NCBI GenBank assembly: GCA_028718905.1
Contig: JAQUKV010000005.1
Location: 51,907-115,906, forward strand
DNA length: 64,000 nucleotides
Source: Candidatus Peribacteraceae bacterium
Lineage (GTDB): Bacteria; Patescibacteriota; Gracilibacteria; Peribacterales; Peribacteraceae
Reading direction: 5' to 3'
The position numbers and the translations under genes were made by a program. Below are positions 49,790-59,683 of the stretch, in pieces. The stretch's first letter is position 1, and each line of letters begins with the position of its first letter. A model generated the notes under the pieces. The model was not told the DNA's origin. It did not search any database and saw only the letters and a list, made by a program, of their open reading frames with translations.

Positions 49790-51004
49790 TCATCGAATAT
49801 CCGGCAACAGTTCCAATAATAAGTAGCGGCGCATGCCATCCCGAATATCCCGATTGGTTTCCTGCGGATCCGCCGTCTCTGGCATGCCGCTGAATGCTCC
49901 GGCTCCATGTCGGATTTTCTGCGGCGGTCGAACGGCGCGGGGAACAATCGCAACAGGAACATCCGTCGCATACGGCACGTGTGCGTCTGCCACATCGGGG
50001 ACAATGCGGGCTACGGATTGTGGCTTGAGCGCGCCGGAAACGACCAAACGGGGATCAGCCCACCGCTTGTAGTGTGCCTGCAGTGCTCCACCCGAAGCAT
50101 GGGCCAAATCCCGCGCCCCCTGCACATCCGTTACCACCTGAACGGTCTGGCGTGCTTTGTCCGGCCGGACGAGATCCGCACCATAAACACCGACATGACC
50201 AGAGATGATCGCACCCTGCAGAGCGGCAATTTTGGATGGATCACGCAAACGCAGCGTCACAATCATCTCAAACAACTGCGACATCGGCGGGCGGGCATGG
50301 CAACTGATCTGACGGATATCCAGCTTTCTCTCTTCCGCTTCCAGCTGACGGATGACATCCAATTGCGGATCTCCACGACGATCGCCCGTAATGCGTATGA
50401 TGACTTCTTCGGCGCCATGCTGCTCGTGCGTGGTGCGAGCCGACGTACCGATGAGGTCTTCCACCTCCGGCCGAGAAGCAAGGCTTTCGAAGACGGGATT
50501 CACACGCACATGACTGCCCAGTCCTGGCATTGCATGGAGAAACGTCAAAAGTCTCTCGATGGTGGCGACACCGGCTGTCAGTCGGAGCTTCACCTCGCCC
50601 TCTTCGGTTTTCATCGAACCTCCAAGATGCGTAACAATATATTTCAGAAATGCGGCTTGGTCATGCTGGATGTTGAGCACCATACGCAGATGTTGCCGTG
50701 CAGAGGCTTCAATACTCCGCACCGTATCGACGCCACGCGCTCGAACGAGAGTGTCTTCCGGTGAGCGATGCGACACTGACTTTTTTTCCGTCTGAGCCGA
50801 TGGAGGCAGGATCAGTGTCAGTTTGCTGCCATCGTCCTCAGCGGGCGTGATGGTGAACTCGTCGATCGAGTGTCCTTGTCCGCGTATCGTATGGAGCACA
50901 TCGCCTGCATGACCGTGCACCGTGGCTTCCACAACACGTGACGGCGTTTCCTGTGTTTCTTGCATGAGAATATTTTGAAATGGTAGATAAAGATCGTCCA
51001 GCAT
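49790..51004 (-). CDS. Hypothetical protein
   Basis: 404 aa intact ORF; no family recognised. Confidence 0.6.
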   Translation of the reverse strand: MLDDLYLPFQNILMQETQETPSRVVEATVHGHAGDVLHTIRGQGHSIDEFTITPAEDDGSKLTLILPPSAQTEKKSVSHRSPEDTLVRARGVDTVRSIEASARQHLRMVLNIQHDQAAFLKYIVTHLGGSMKTEEGEVKLRLTAGVATIERLLTFLHAMPGLGSHVRVNPVFESLASRPEVEDLIGTSARTTHEQHGAEEVIIRITGDRRGDPQLDVIRQLEAEERKLDIRQISCHARPPMSQLFEMIVTLRLRDPSKIAALQGAIISGHVGVYGADLVRPDKARQTVQVVTDVQGARDLAHASGGALQAHYKRWADPRLVVSGALKPQSVARIVPDVADAHVPYATDVPVAIVPRAVRPPQKIRHGAGAFSGMPETADPQETNRDIRDGMRRYLLLELLPDIR

Positions 51005-51149
51005 TTACACTGAGGAACGACGAAATCATGCAGGCGCGTAGGGGAATTATTTGACATATAATCATTTCATTTCAAAAACTTAATATTGGGGCATATAACC
51101 GGAAAACTCCTGAGAATCTTTGACTTCTCCATATTTCACTCTATTCTTT

Positions 51150-51300
51150 GGCTTCGACCGAAGACCGAGGGCACAAGGCCGCAGGCCGAAATAAGCCCCT
51201 CCGAGGCATACAGCATCGGCCACCCGGTTCCGACTTGGTGCTTCGTGCCGTGTGCCTCGCTGGTCTCCCGGTCAAACGGGAGATTTTTGTATCTGTACTT
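51150..51300 (+). ncRNA. Ribosomal protein L10 leader-like regulatory RNA with terminal hairpin
   Basis: accgagggcacaaggccgcaggccgaaataagcccctccgaggca...tgcttcgtgccgtgtgcctcgctgg then tctcccggtcaaacgggagattttt; directly upstream of rplJ-rplL. Confidence 0.65.
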
Positions 51301-51351
51301 TGCTCCCTACGCCCTACTCCTAACCCTACTCCTAACCCTACCCCCTAAATC

Positions 51352-51927
51352 ATGGCCGTCACCCGCGTTCAGAAAGAGGCAACCCTCACGGAACTCAAGG
51401 AAAAAATGAGCAAGGCCCAGTCAATGATGTTCGCCCAATACATCGGCCTCAAAGTGAGCGAAGTCGGCGAACTCCGCCAGAAGCTTCGTGAAGCCAATGC
51501 CGAAATGAAAGTGGCCAAGAAGACACTCATGCGTCTTGCCACCAAAGATTCGGGCCTGCCGGAGATCTCTGAAAAGAATCTGGAAGGGCCGGTTGCGTGC
51601 ATCTTCAGTTTCGCCGATCCCCTCTCGGGCGCGCAGGTCGCCTTCAAATTCGCCAAAGATCATGCGCAGGTGAAACTGATCGGCGGCATCTACGACGGTA
51701 AACTCCTGACGAAAGAAGAGGCGATGGAAATGGCCAAGATGCCGGGGAGAGTGGAGTTGCTTGCGATGTTCGCCTCGATGCTGCAGTCACCATTGGTTTC
51801 CTTCGCCAGCATGTGCTCCTCCCCGCTCACCGGAATGGCCCGTGGCCTCTCGGAGCTGGCGAAGAAGAACGCCGCTGCCGCCCCCGCTGCTTCCACTGCG
51901 CCGGAAGCCGCTCCCTCCGCGTCCTAA
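51352..51927 (+). CDS. rplJ: 50S ribosomal protein L10
   Basis: MAVTRVQKEATLTELKEKMSKAQSMMFAQYIGLKVSEVGELRQKLREANAEMKVAKKTLM. Confidence 0.95.
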   Translation: MAVTRVQKEATLTELKEKMSKAQSMMFAQYIGLKVSEVGELRQKLREANAEMKVAKKTLMRLATKDSGLPEISEKNLEGPVACIFSFADPLSGAQVAFKFAKDHAQVKLIGGIYDGKLLTKEEAMEMAKMPGRVELLAMFASMLQSPLVSFASMCSSPLTGMARGLSELAKKNAAAAPAASTAPEAAPSAS

Positions 51928-51975
51928 TTATCCCTATTTCCCTAGTTCCCTACTTCCCTCATTCCCCCCATTATT

Positions 51976-52380
51976 ATGGCAGACGTCGCAGACGCACCGG
52001 TTCTCTCTGCAGGAGAGAAAGCGGTCATTGACGCCGTTGAAAAGCTGAACGTGGTCCAGCTGAATAACGTCGTGAAGTACATGGAAAAAGTGTACGGCAT
52101 TTCCGCCGCCGCCCCCGTGGCCGTGGCCGCCGCTCCCGCCGCGGGAGGTGGTGAAGCCGCCGAGGAGAAATCCTCATTTGATGTGGAACTCACCGACGCC
52201 GGCGCGCAGAAGATCGCCGTGATCAAGGTGGTCCGCGAAATCACGGGTCTGGGTCTGGGTGAAGCCAAGGCCGCCGTGGACTCCGCCCCCAAGGTGCTCA
52301 AGGAGGGCGTGGCCAAGAAGGATGCCGACGAGATGAAGAAGAAGCTCGAGACGGCAGGAGCGAAGGTGACACTGAAGTAA
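51976..52380 (+). CDS. rplL: 50S ribosomal protein L7/L12
   Basis: [72 protein letters not shown]. Confidence 0.98.
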   Translation: MADVADAPVLSAGEKAVIDAVEKLNVVQLNNVVKYMEKVYGISAAAPVAVAAAPAAGGGEAAEEKSSFDVELTDAGAQKIAVIKVVREITGLGLGEAKAAVDSAPKVLKEGVAKKDADEMKKKLETAGAKVTLK

Positions 52381-52482
52381 ACCTCGTCATCTGCAGACCG
52401 CAGCTTGGATCCGTTCCCGGCTGCGGTTTTGCGATGCGGAGAACCTTTGTCTTATGCCGCGGTTTTCGATAGACTCTCCCCG

Positions 52483-54036
52483 ATGTCCTTCCAAGTACGC
52501 CGCGTCACAGAGGCGCGCAAGAAGTATCGTTTCCCGTGGGCGAAGCTGCCGCTCTTGATCGGCGTGCTGCGCCCGCTGTCGCGGTGGTACGCGAGCGCAA
52601 AAGCGCGCAAGGAGGAAAAAGCGCGCGCGTCACACCGCACGTTGCTGCTCAAGCGTTTCCTGCTCGTGCTCATCGCCGTGCTCTGCGCATTCCTGCTCTT
52701 CGCCGGTACGGTCAAGGCGCTCGTGGGCCTGCATGTCATTTCCATGCGCTCACTGGTCTCACTGACCGGAACGGAATTGCCGAAGGACGAAGCGGGTTTC
52801 ACGAATATCCTTCTGCTCGGCGAGGGAAATGCCGATCATGACGGCAAGGACCTCACGGATACGATCATGGTGGTCAGTTTCGATCCGGCGCAGACGAAGA
52901 GCGCCGTCCTGCTCTCGCTCCCCCGCGACCTGTATCTCCTCAAAACGGATAAGATGGGCAAGGGACGCATCAACAGTCTCTACCGCGACTACAAAATTCT
53001 GCTCAAACGTCAGGGCATGAGTGAGCGGGAAGCCTCGCTGGAATCGATGAAAGAGCTGGGAACGACGATCGGCAGCGCTCTCCATCTGCAGATCCACCAC
53101 GTGATCAAGGTGAATTTCACCGGCTTTGAGCAGGCCATTGATGCCATCGGCGGGATCGACGTCACTGTCCCCGAGGCCATCAACGACACTGAATATCCGG
53201 ACGAGAATTACGGCTACGAGACGTTCTCCATCGCCGCCGGCCCTGCGCACCTGGACGGTAAAACCGCTCTCAAGTACGCCCGCAGCCGCCATACATCGAG
53301 CGACTTTGACCGTTCCGGTCGCCAGCAGCAGATCATCGTCGCCATCGGGGAGAAGGTGAAGAAGGATGGCCTCTACAAAAATCCCGCCACCATCACGGAT
53401 CTGCTCAAGGTCTTCTCGGACAACGTCGTCATGACAATGACCGTGCGTGAGCTCATCGGGTTGGCCGGACTGGCGGAGGACCTCACGTCCGACCATGTCA
53501 TCACCATGCAGCTGAATGACCGAAACGCCCTCTATGACAGCATCGTGGAACCCGGTGGTTTCCTCTACACGCCGCCACGCGACCAGTTTGACGGAGCATC
53601 CGTCCTGCTGCCGGTTTCCATTCCCGAATTCCCGGTGACCTGGAAACAGATCGATACGCTCTCTGCCCTCCTCTTCTACCGGCGCTCCCTCTACCTCGCC
53701 CGCCCGACGATCGCCGTTCTCAATGCAGGGGCGAAAACCGGTTTGGCGCGCAAGCTCGGGAACGAACTCACCCGCTATGGCTTCAACGTGCAGCGGATCG
53801 AGAACATCAACATTCCCAAGGCGGAACTCAGGAACGCGAACATGGGCAGCTACGTCTATGCGGAGAATCCGGAAGATGCAACCACAAAGAGTTTCTTCGC
53901 AGACCTCCTGCACCTGCCGATCGTCACCCATCCTGTGCCGCTCATCCCCGCCGAACAGACTTCGCAGATCGTCATCGTGCTCGACAGGGACTATGGCTTC
54001 AAACCGTTGCAGGACCTTCTTTCGACCGGACAATGA
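52483..54036 (+). CDS. LytR-CpsA-Psr (LCP) family protein
   Basis: TNILLLGEGNADHDGKDLTDTIMVVSFDPAQTKSAVLLSLPRDLYL, GGIDVTVPEAINDTEYPDENYGYETFSIAAGPAHLDGKTALKYARSRHTSSDFDRSGRQQQII. Confidence 0.94.
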   Translation: MSFQVRRVTEARKKYRFPWAKLPLLIGVLRPLSRWYASAKARKEEKARASHRTLLLKRFLLVLIAVLCAFLLFAGTVKALVGLHVISMRSLVSLTGTELPKDEAGFTNILLLGEGNADHDGKDLTDTIMVVSFDPAQTKSAVLLSLPRDLYLLKTDKMGKGRINSLYRDYKILLKRQGMSEREASLESMKELGTTIGSALHLQIHHVIKVNFTGFEQAIDAIGGIDVTVPEAINDTEYPDENYGYETFSIAAGPAHLDGKTALKYARSRHTSSDFDRSGRQQQIIVAIGEKVKKDGLYKNPATITDLLKVFSDNVVMTMTVRELIGLAGLAEDLTSDHVITMQLNDRNALYDSIVEPGGFLYTPPRDQFDGASVLLPVSIPEFPVTWKQIDTLSALLFYRRSLYLARPTIAVLNAGAKTGLARKLGNELTRYGFNVQRIENINIPKAELRNANMGSYVYAENPEDATTKSFFADLLHLPIVTHPVPLIPAEQTSQIVIVLDRDYGFKPLQDLLSTGQ

Positions 54037-55007
54037 CGATGGAAATTCCCCCGCCCGTCTCCGCTCCCCCCCCCTCCGGCGGAACAGGTGCCGGAGATGG
54101 AGGAATGAACCCGCGCACAATCATCGCGAAAGCCTGGGCGATCACCCTCAAGGAACGCCAGCTGCGGCGCTGGGGATTTGCATCGGCATTACTGGAAACG
54201 CTGCTCAACACCAAACTCCTGATCTATCAGACATGGTTTTTGATCAGCTTCATCGAAGGCAACCCCATCGGCTTCTTCGCCGACGTGGAGTGGCTGAGCG
54301 CGCATCTCTCGTTCGCGTGGGTGGCGACGATCGTCACCTTTTTCCTCATCCTGATATTCATCGAGTGGATCTTCCCCCACTTCGCCAAAGGCGCGATCAT
54401 CGGTCTCGCGGCCAAATCCTACAAGAAAGAGGGGGTGAAGGGCGGCCTGGTGCTGGCGGTGTACAACTTCTTCCCGCTCTTCGCGATCCATGAATTCTTT
54501 TTCATCGGCAGCATCTCGACGGTCATCACATTGAGCTCGATCATGCTCCGGTACGCGCCGGAAATCGCGCCCTTCGGCATTTTCCTGCTGTGTATCTTCT
54601 TCATCGGCGCCAATATCCTGCGCTTCTTCTTCATCATGTCCGAAGAGGCCGTGGTCATCCGCAAGCTCGGCATCGGGGAAGCCATGAAGTCCAGTTTCAA
54701 GCTCGTGCTCAGTTATCTCGGCCATGTGGTCTTTCTGCTCATCCTCGGCTTTCTCATCAGTCTGCGTATCCTGGCAAATGTGCTCATGATCTTCCTGTTG
54801 CCCGCCCTCGTGATCGGTGTGGTCCTCCTCTTTTCGAGCTTCCTCCCTCTGGGCATCGCCATCACCATCGGTGCAGTGCTCGGCCTGATCATCCTGGGAT
54901 TCGCCAGCTACCTCTTCGCCTACCTCGAGGTCTTCCGCCAGAACGTGTGGACGATCACGTATCTCGAATTGAGCAAACTGAAGGAGCTGGATGTGATTGA
55001 AAGTTAG
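54033..55007 (+). CDS. Multi-pass membrane protein, hypothetical
   Basis: 324 aa with many TM segments, overlaps the LCP stop by 4 nt. Confidence 0.75.
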   Translation: MTMEIPPPVSAPPPSGGTGAGDGGMNPRTIIAKAWAITLKERQLRRWGFASALLETLLNTKLLIYQTWFLISFIEGNPIGFFADVEWLSAHLSFAWVATIVTFFLILIFIEWIFPHFAKGAIIGLAAKSYKKEGVKGGLVLAVYNFFPLFAIHEFFFIGSISTVITLSSIMLRYAPEIAPFGIFLLCIFFIGANILRFFFIMSEEAVVIRKLGIGEAMKSSFKLVLSYLGHVVFLLILGFLISLRILANVLMIFLLPALVIGVVLLFSSFLPLGIAITIGAVLGLIILGFASYLFAYLEVFRQNVWTITYLELSKLKELDVIES

Positions 55008-55082
55008 TTGCTGGTAGCTCGTAGTTGGTAGTTGGGGACTGTTTACTCTTCCCGAACTACGAACTACCAGCTACGAGCTACC
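55003..55082. repeat. Paired inverted short-tandem-repeat arms
   Basis: ttagttgctggtagctcgtagttggtagttgggg ... gaactacgaactaccagctacgagctacc; left arm includes the upstream stop codon. Confidence 0.8.
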
Positions 55083-55100
55083 TCCCTGTACACTCACTCC

Positions 55101-56282
55101 GTGGCAACCACCGACACTCCTCTTCGATCGAACCTCTGGAAACTCTACGCCCTGAGCGCCATCGCGACGTTCGGCTTTGCCATGCCGATCGTGATTCCTT
55201 TCCAGCAGGAGCACGGACTCACCCTGCAACAGGCCTTTGCGCTGCAATCGATCTACTCGATCGTGCTGGTCATTCTCGAGGTGCCCTCCGGCTACATCGC
55301 CGACCGCTGGGGGCGGAGAAATACGATCCTCCTCGGCTCTTTCACGCTCTTCCTCGGGATGCTCAGCTACGCGGTGACCGGCGGTTTCTGGGGATTTGTG
55401 TTCGCAGAGACGCTCCTGGCAATCGGCTTTAGCTTCCACTCGGGCACCACCGAGGCACTCACCTATGACACACTGGACACACTGGGAGAGAAAAAACGCT
55501 ACCTGAAGGTGAACGGACTGCAAGGATTCTTCGCGCTCGGGAGCAAGGCCGTCACCTCCCTGCTCGTCGGCAGTCTGGCTGCGGTGAGCCTGCGCCTGCC
55601 CTTCTGGGCCGATGTCTGCCTGTTCGGATCAGCGACCATCCTCTCCTTCACGCTGGTGGAACCGGACCGCGTCGTTATGAAGGAAACACAGCATCTCAAA
55701 GCCATGGGAAAGATCTTTTTGCATGCGCTTGTGCACAACAAAATCCTCCAATCGACGATCCTGCTCTTCACCGTGGTCGCCGCCATCGATATTCAGATGT
55801 TCTGGCTGTTGCAAAGCTACCAGCTGGAAATCGGCCTGCCCATGACGTTCTTCGGCATCGCGAACGCGGCCATGTGCCTGCTGGGGGCATTGGCTTACAA
55901 GGAATCGCATCGCTTTGCAAAGCGCTCCGAACGGTTGGGAACGCTCTTTGCCATCGCCTTTGTGCTCATTGCCACCAGTTTTGCCTTGAGCGCCGTCTCC
56001 GCCCTGTGGGGACTGGCGTTCTTCGTATTGGAGGGAATGATGTTCGGTCTCTTCGATCCGATTGCGAGCAACATCATCAACCACCAGACCACTTCCGACG
56101 TGCGCGCCACGGTGCTCTCGATCCGCTCGTTCGCCGCACGGATCCTGTTCGCCGCACTCACGCCATTCCTCGGGTATATGGCCGATGCTTATTCGCTCTC
56201 CGTGGCCTTCCTGCTCACAGGGGCCGTCGGCATCACGGCGCTGGCCGTCACGTTCATGATGATACGAAGAGTCCGCGCCTAG
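55101..56282 (+). CDS. MFS transporter (GTG start)
   Basis: 12-TM pattern; VLEVPSGYIADRWGRRNTILLGS. Confidence 0.9.
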   Translation: MATTDTPLRSNLWKLYALSAIATFGFAMPIVIPFQQEHGLTLQQAFALQSIYSIVLVILEVPSGYIADRWGRRNTILLGSFTLFLGMLSYAVTGGFWGFVFAETLLAIGFSFHSGTTEALTYDTLDTLGEKKRYLKVNGLQGFFALGSKAVTSLLVGSLAAVSLRLPFWADVCLFGSATILSFTLVEPDRVVMKETQHLKAMGKIFLHALVHNKILQSTILLFTVVAAIDIQMFWLLQSYQLEIGLPMTFFGIANAAMCLLGALAYKESHRFAKRSERLGTLFAIAFVLIATSFALSAVSALWGLAFFVLEGMMFGLFDPIASNIINHQTTSDVRATVLSIRSFAARILFAALTPFLGYMADAYSLSVAFLLTGAVGITALAVTFMMIRRVRA

Positions 56283-57079
56283 ATTGGATACTCCGCCAGA
56301 AGAAAATCCCCGATCACCGTAAAACCCAGCTTCGCATAGAGAGCCTGGGCCGCTGTGTTTTTCGCCTCCGTGAACAGGACAACTGCATCCTTCCCCTCCA
56401 CAAAACTTTGCGCACAGAGCGCGCTCATACACCCCGCCGCGTACCCCCGCCGACGAAATCTGGCATCGGTAATGACGCCGACGACTTGGGTAAAGCGGCG
56501 GGAATCTACCCCTGCTGTCGCCGTGGCGGCGATGTGCCCGTCTTCTTCCACGACAAAAGCTCTTTCAAGCGTAATCCTGCTTCGCTCCAACGCCGTAATG
56601 GGGATATCGCCGGTCCTGTCATGGAGATCCCGCTGCAGGAGCACCAGTGCATCGCGATCCTCCTCCCGCGCTCTTCGCGCAGCGGACCCGAAGGGATGAA
56701 ATACCTGCCGCTTGAGCTCCAGAAACAGAGAAACATGCTGCACACGGGGAATCAGACCCTGCTCCTTCAATCGCATCACAATAAGATCCGCATAGGGCTG
56801 GACAGCAGGAACGGATTCTATGTGCACCTTCGCGTCAAGTGCCGCATCGACAATGGAAGGAATATCCGCCGCCTCCCCCGTCGCCACGAAAGAGCCCCAT
56901 CGCCCGAACCACGCCGCAACCGCGCGCAGAGTAAGCCCATCGAATGATCCGAAGTACCGATTGTCCGAGAACGCCGCAGGGGACTCCGTATTTCCGATGA
57001 GAAACAGGTTCTCACGTTCTCTCCGGTACGCCAGATCCAGGATCGCCTGCCGGTCGGCTGCAGTGAGCTCACGAACCAT
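56279..57079 (-). CDS. GNAT-family N-acetyltransferase
   Basis: IAATATAGVDSRRFTQVVGVITDARFRRRGYAAGCMSALCAQ...VLFTEAKNTAAQALYAKLGFTVIGDF. Confidence 0.88.
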   Translation of the reverse strand: MVRELTAADRQAILDLAYRRERENLFLIGNTESPAAFSDNRYFGSFDGLTLRAVAAWFGRWGSFVATGEAADIPSIVDAALDAKVHIESVPAVQPYADLIVMRLKEQGLIPRVQHVSLFLELKRQVFHPFGSAARRAREEDRDALVLLQRDLHDRTGDIPITALERSRITLERAFVVEEDGHIAATATAGVDSRRFTQVVGVITDARFRRRGYAAGCMSALCAQSFVEGKDAVVLFTEAKNTAAQALYAKLGFTVIGDFLLAEYPI

Positions 57080-57258
57080 AGCGAAATGTTAGCAACAAAA
57101 ACCAAGATAGAAACTGAACAACCCACAACAAACAAAATCCCGGAAACGCGCCTATGTGGCGGCGATAGCGGAGGGAGGTCTCAAGGCGCAGCGCTTTCTT
57201 TCGTCCTTTCTTTGTCGCGCCTGACAAAGAAAGGACAGATTCTAGTCTTTCCGTCTAC

Positions 57259-57918
57259 TTGATCGAAGACGATCGTACACCTATGATGGTGGACGTTCGT
57301 CCCCCAAATTTTATGACGCTCACTCCCCACCAGCGCACCGTGCTCAATTACATCCGCGAATTTCAGACGAAGCGCGGGTACTCCCCCTCTCTCGCTGATC
57401 TCGCACTCGCATTCGGCGTGCGGAGCAAGAATGCCATCGCCAAGGTGGTGAATGCGCTCCTTCGGGAAAAACAATTGGAGAAGGACCCCAAGGGCCGCAT
57501 CAAGATTCTGGAAATGTCCGAAGCGCACGAGCGTCCGCAGCCGATGGTGCTCCCTCTCTTCGGGCCCATTGCGGCCGGCTTTGCCACGGCGGCGGAGGAA
57601 CAGGCGGAAGAGATGGTGGATCTGGAGGGGTTCCTCGTTCGCGACCGCGCACGCACATTTCTGCTGCGTGTGAAAGGTGACAGTATGATCAATGCCGGAA
57701 TTCAGGAGGGCGACATCGTCATCGTCGAGCGCGGCAAGGAACCGAAAGTGAATGAAATCGTCGTGGGTGTTCTCGACGGGGAATTTACCCTGAAGCGTCT
57801 GAAAAAAGATAAAGGGAAGTTCTACCTGCAGGCGGAAAACTCCGCCTATCCCGACATGTACGCCGTGGAAGATCTGCAGGTAGCGGGCGTTGTGCGCGGG
57901 GTGATGAGAAAGTATTAA
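57259..57918 (+). CDS. lexA: LexA-like SOS repressor (S24 family)
   Basis: LTPHQRTVLNYIREFQTKRGYSPSLADLALAFGV, cleavage-site-like AAGF, VKGDSMINAGIQEGDIVIVERG, GEFTLKRLKKD. Confidence 0.92.
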   Translation: MIEDDRTPMMVDVRPPNFMTLTPHQRTVLNYIREFQTKRGYSPSLADLALAFGVRSKNAIAKVVNALLREKQLEKDPKGRIKILEMSEAHERPQPMVLPLFGPIAAGFATAAEEQAEEMVDLEGFLVRDRARTFLLRVKGDSMINAGIQEGDIVIVERGKEPKVNEIVVGVLDGEFTLKRLKKDKGKFYLQAENSAYPDMYAVEDLQVAGVVRGVMRKY

Positions 57919-58368
57919 GCAGAATGCAGTAAGCAGTAAGCATATGAATACGATGTGCCAGTCACCGGCCAAAATTCAGTCGTTTTTGGATTTGCGTGCA
58001 TGGCAAGAGGCTCACAAATTAGTGCTCTTGGTCTACACAGCAACCAAGGTATTCCCCAAAGAAGAAATCTTCTGTCTTGTGTCACAATTGCGCCGAGCGG
58101 TCATTTCTATCACCTCTAACATCGCTGAGGGATTCAGTAGGCAATTCCCGAAAGAGAAAATCCAATTTTGCTATCAGGCACTCTCATCACTGACAGAAGT
58201 GCAGAATCAAATAATCGCATCGAGAGACATTGGGTATCTTACAGATGAGTCGTATTCAAAAATTTTTGATCAAACAACAATAGTAAGCAAAATTCTCAAT
58301 GGTCTCATCAAAAAAGTGCGGGAGGATTTGAACTGACGCGTACTGCGTACTGCTTTCTGCTTACTGCA
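57917..58368. repeat. Inverted GCAGTAA/TACTGC heptamer-type arms bracketing a four-helix-bundle gene
   Basis: aagcagaatgcagtaagcagtaagca (57917-57942) and gcgtactgcgtactgctttctgcttactgca (58338-58368). Confidence 0.75.
57944..58336 (+). CDS. Four-helix-bundle protein (S23/IVP family)
   Basis: FLDLRAWQEAHKLVLLVYTATKVFPKEEIFCLVSQLRRAVISITSNIAEGFSRQ...YQALSSLTEVQNQIIASRDIGYL. Confidence 0.93.
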   Translation: MNTMCQSPAKIQSFLDLRAWQEAHKLVLLVYTATKVFPKEEIFCLVSQLRRAVISITSNIAEGFSRQFPKEKIQFCYQALSSLTEVQNQIIASRDIGYLTDESYSKIFDQTTIVSKILNGLIKKVREDLN

Positions 58369-59604
58369 ATGTACTGTCATGTCGATGCTGACGCTTTCTT
58401 CGCTTCCGTCCTCCAGCGCAAAGATCCGCGTCTCCGCGGCAAGCCATTACTCGCTCTCGGAGCCGGGGGCGGCATCGTGATCGCGGCCAGCTATCCGGCG
58501 AAGAGAAAAGGCGTGAAGACCGGCATGCGCCTGCAGGATGCAAAGAAGCTCTGCCCGGATGCGATCGCGCTCCTCTCGGACTTCACCGAAGCCTGCAGGG
58601 CATCGGAGCAGATCGAGACGATTCTCCAAGCGCAAACAGCGGCGGTGGAACAAATGTCCGTAGACGAGTGGTTCCTCGACCTGCGGGAACTCGTGGGCGG
58701 GATCCCTGCGGACCTCGCGCTCTGGGCTAAGAATGTGCAGCACACCATTTCCTCATCCGTGGGCATCGGCATGTCCGTAGGCATCGCGGAAACGAAACTG
58801 CTCGCCAAGATGGCGAGTGAATACCGAAAACCCGCCGGGATCACGATCGTAGTGGAAAAATCCCTGCATACTGCGTACTGCATACTGCGTACTGCCTTCC
58901 TGAAAGACCGGCCTGTAGCATCAATTCCGGGCATCGGACGCGCCCGACAGGTCCATGCCGCCTCCCTGAATTGGCAAACAGCCCTCGATTTTGCATGCAC
59001 AGAGGAAAAGACATTCGTTCACCTCTTCGGCCGGCCCGGGAAGGACCTGCAGCAGGAGCTGAGGGGCATTCCGGTGGCATCCGTCGTGCGCGAAAGCGCC
59101 CCTCCCAAGTCCGTCTCACGCGGAAGGAGCTTTCGTTGCACGCGGGAACGCGCGGATGTCTTCAGCATGGTCGTGCGGCACGTGAGCGTGTGTACGCTCC
59201 GCATGCGCGAGCAGCACCTCGCGTGCCGGCACCTGACGCTCTGGGTGCGGGATGCCGCGTTTCGGTACGCCGACGCGCATGTGCGCCTGCCGCGACCGAT
59301 GGATACGGAAGACACACTTCTCCCCTACGTGCGGCACTGTTTCGCGCGTCTGTGGAAACACATGAACGGCTGCACGCAGGCGGGCGTCGCTCTCTGCAAT
59401 CTGCTGCCCGCGGGTCCCGCGCAGTACTCGCTCTTCGAAGAGCCGGAGAACGCCGACCGTTCCGAGAGCGTGCAGAAAACACTCGATACGGTCCGCGCGC
59501 GCTTCGGACGAGACAGCATCATGCGGGCAACAGGCCTGCAGCGAAAATCCTCCCGTTCGTCTCTTCCCAACACATTCGGCCACATCGGCACAACAAGGGA
59601 TTAG
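58369..59604 (+). CDS. dinB: Y-family DNA polymerase (DinB/UmuC-like)
   Basis: CHVDADAFFASVLQRKDPRLRGKPLLA, ASYPAKRKGVKTGM, QMSVDEWFLDL, SVGIAETKLLAKMASEYRKPAG, IPGIGR. Confidence 0.88.
   Translation: MYCHVDADAFFASVLQRKDPRLRGKPLLALGAGGGIVIAASYPAKRKGVKTGMRLQDAKKLCPDAIALLSDFTEACRASEQIETILQAQTAAVEQMSVDEWFLDLRELVGGIPADLALWAKNVQHTISSSVGIGMSVGIAETKLLAKMASEYRKPAGITIVVEKSLHTAYCILRTAFLKDRPVASIPGIGRARQVHAASLNWQTALDFACTEEKTFVHLFGRPGKDLQQELRGIPVASVVRESAPPKSVSRGRSFRCTRERADVFSMVVRHVSVCTLRMREQHLACRHLTLWVRDAAFRYADAHVRLPRPMDTEDTLLPYVRHCFARLWKHMNGCTQAGVALCNLLPAGPAQYSLFEEPENADRSESVQKTLDTVRARFGRDSIMRATGLQRKSSRSSLPNTFGHIGTTRD
58867..58896. repeat. Heptamer arm (ATACTGC/GTACTGC) inside dinB
   Basis: catactgcgtactgcatactgcgtactgcc, in frame (HTAYCILRTA). 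Confidence 0.85.
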
Positions 59605-59683
59605 GGATTGGGAATGAGTGTATTGGGCACTGAAAAAAGCTATTCCTTGTCCCTAATCCCCAATATACCAATCCCTAATCCCT
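59596..59683. repeat. Paired inverted short-tandem-repeat arms between convergent dinB and valS
   Basis: agggattagggattgggaatgagtgtattggg ... tccctaatccccaatataccaatccctaatccct. Confidence 0.85.
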
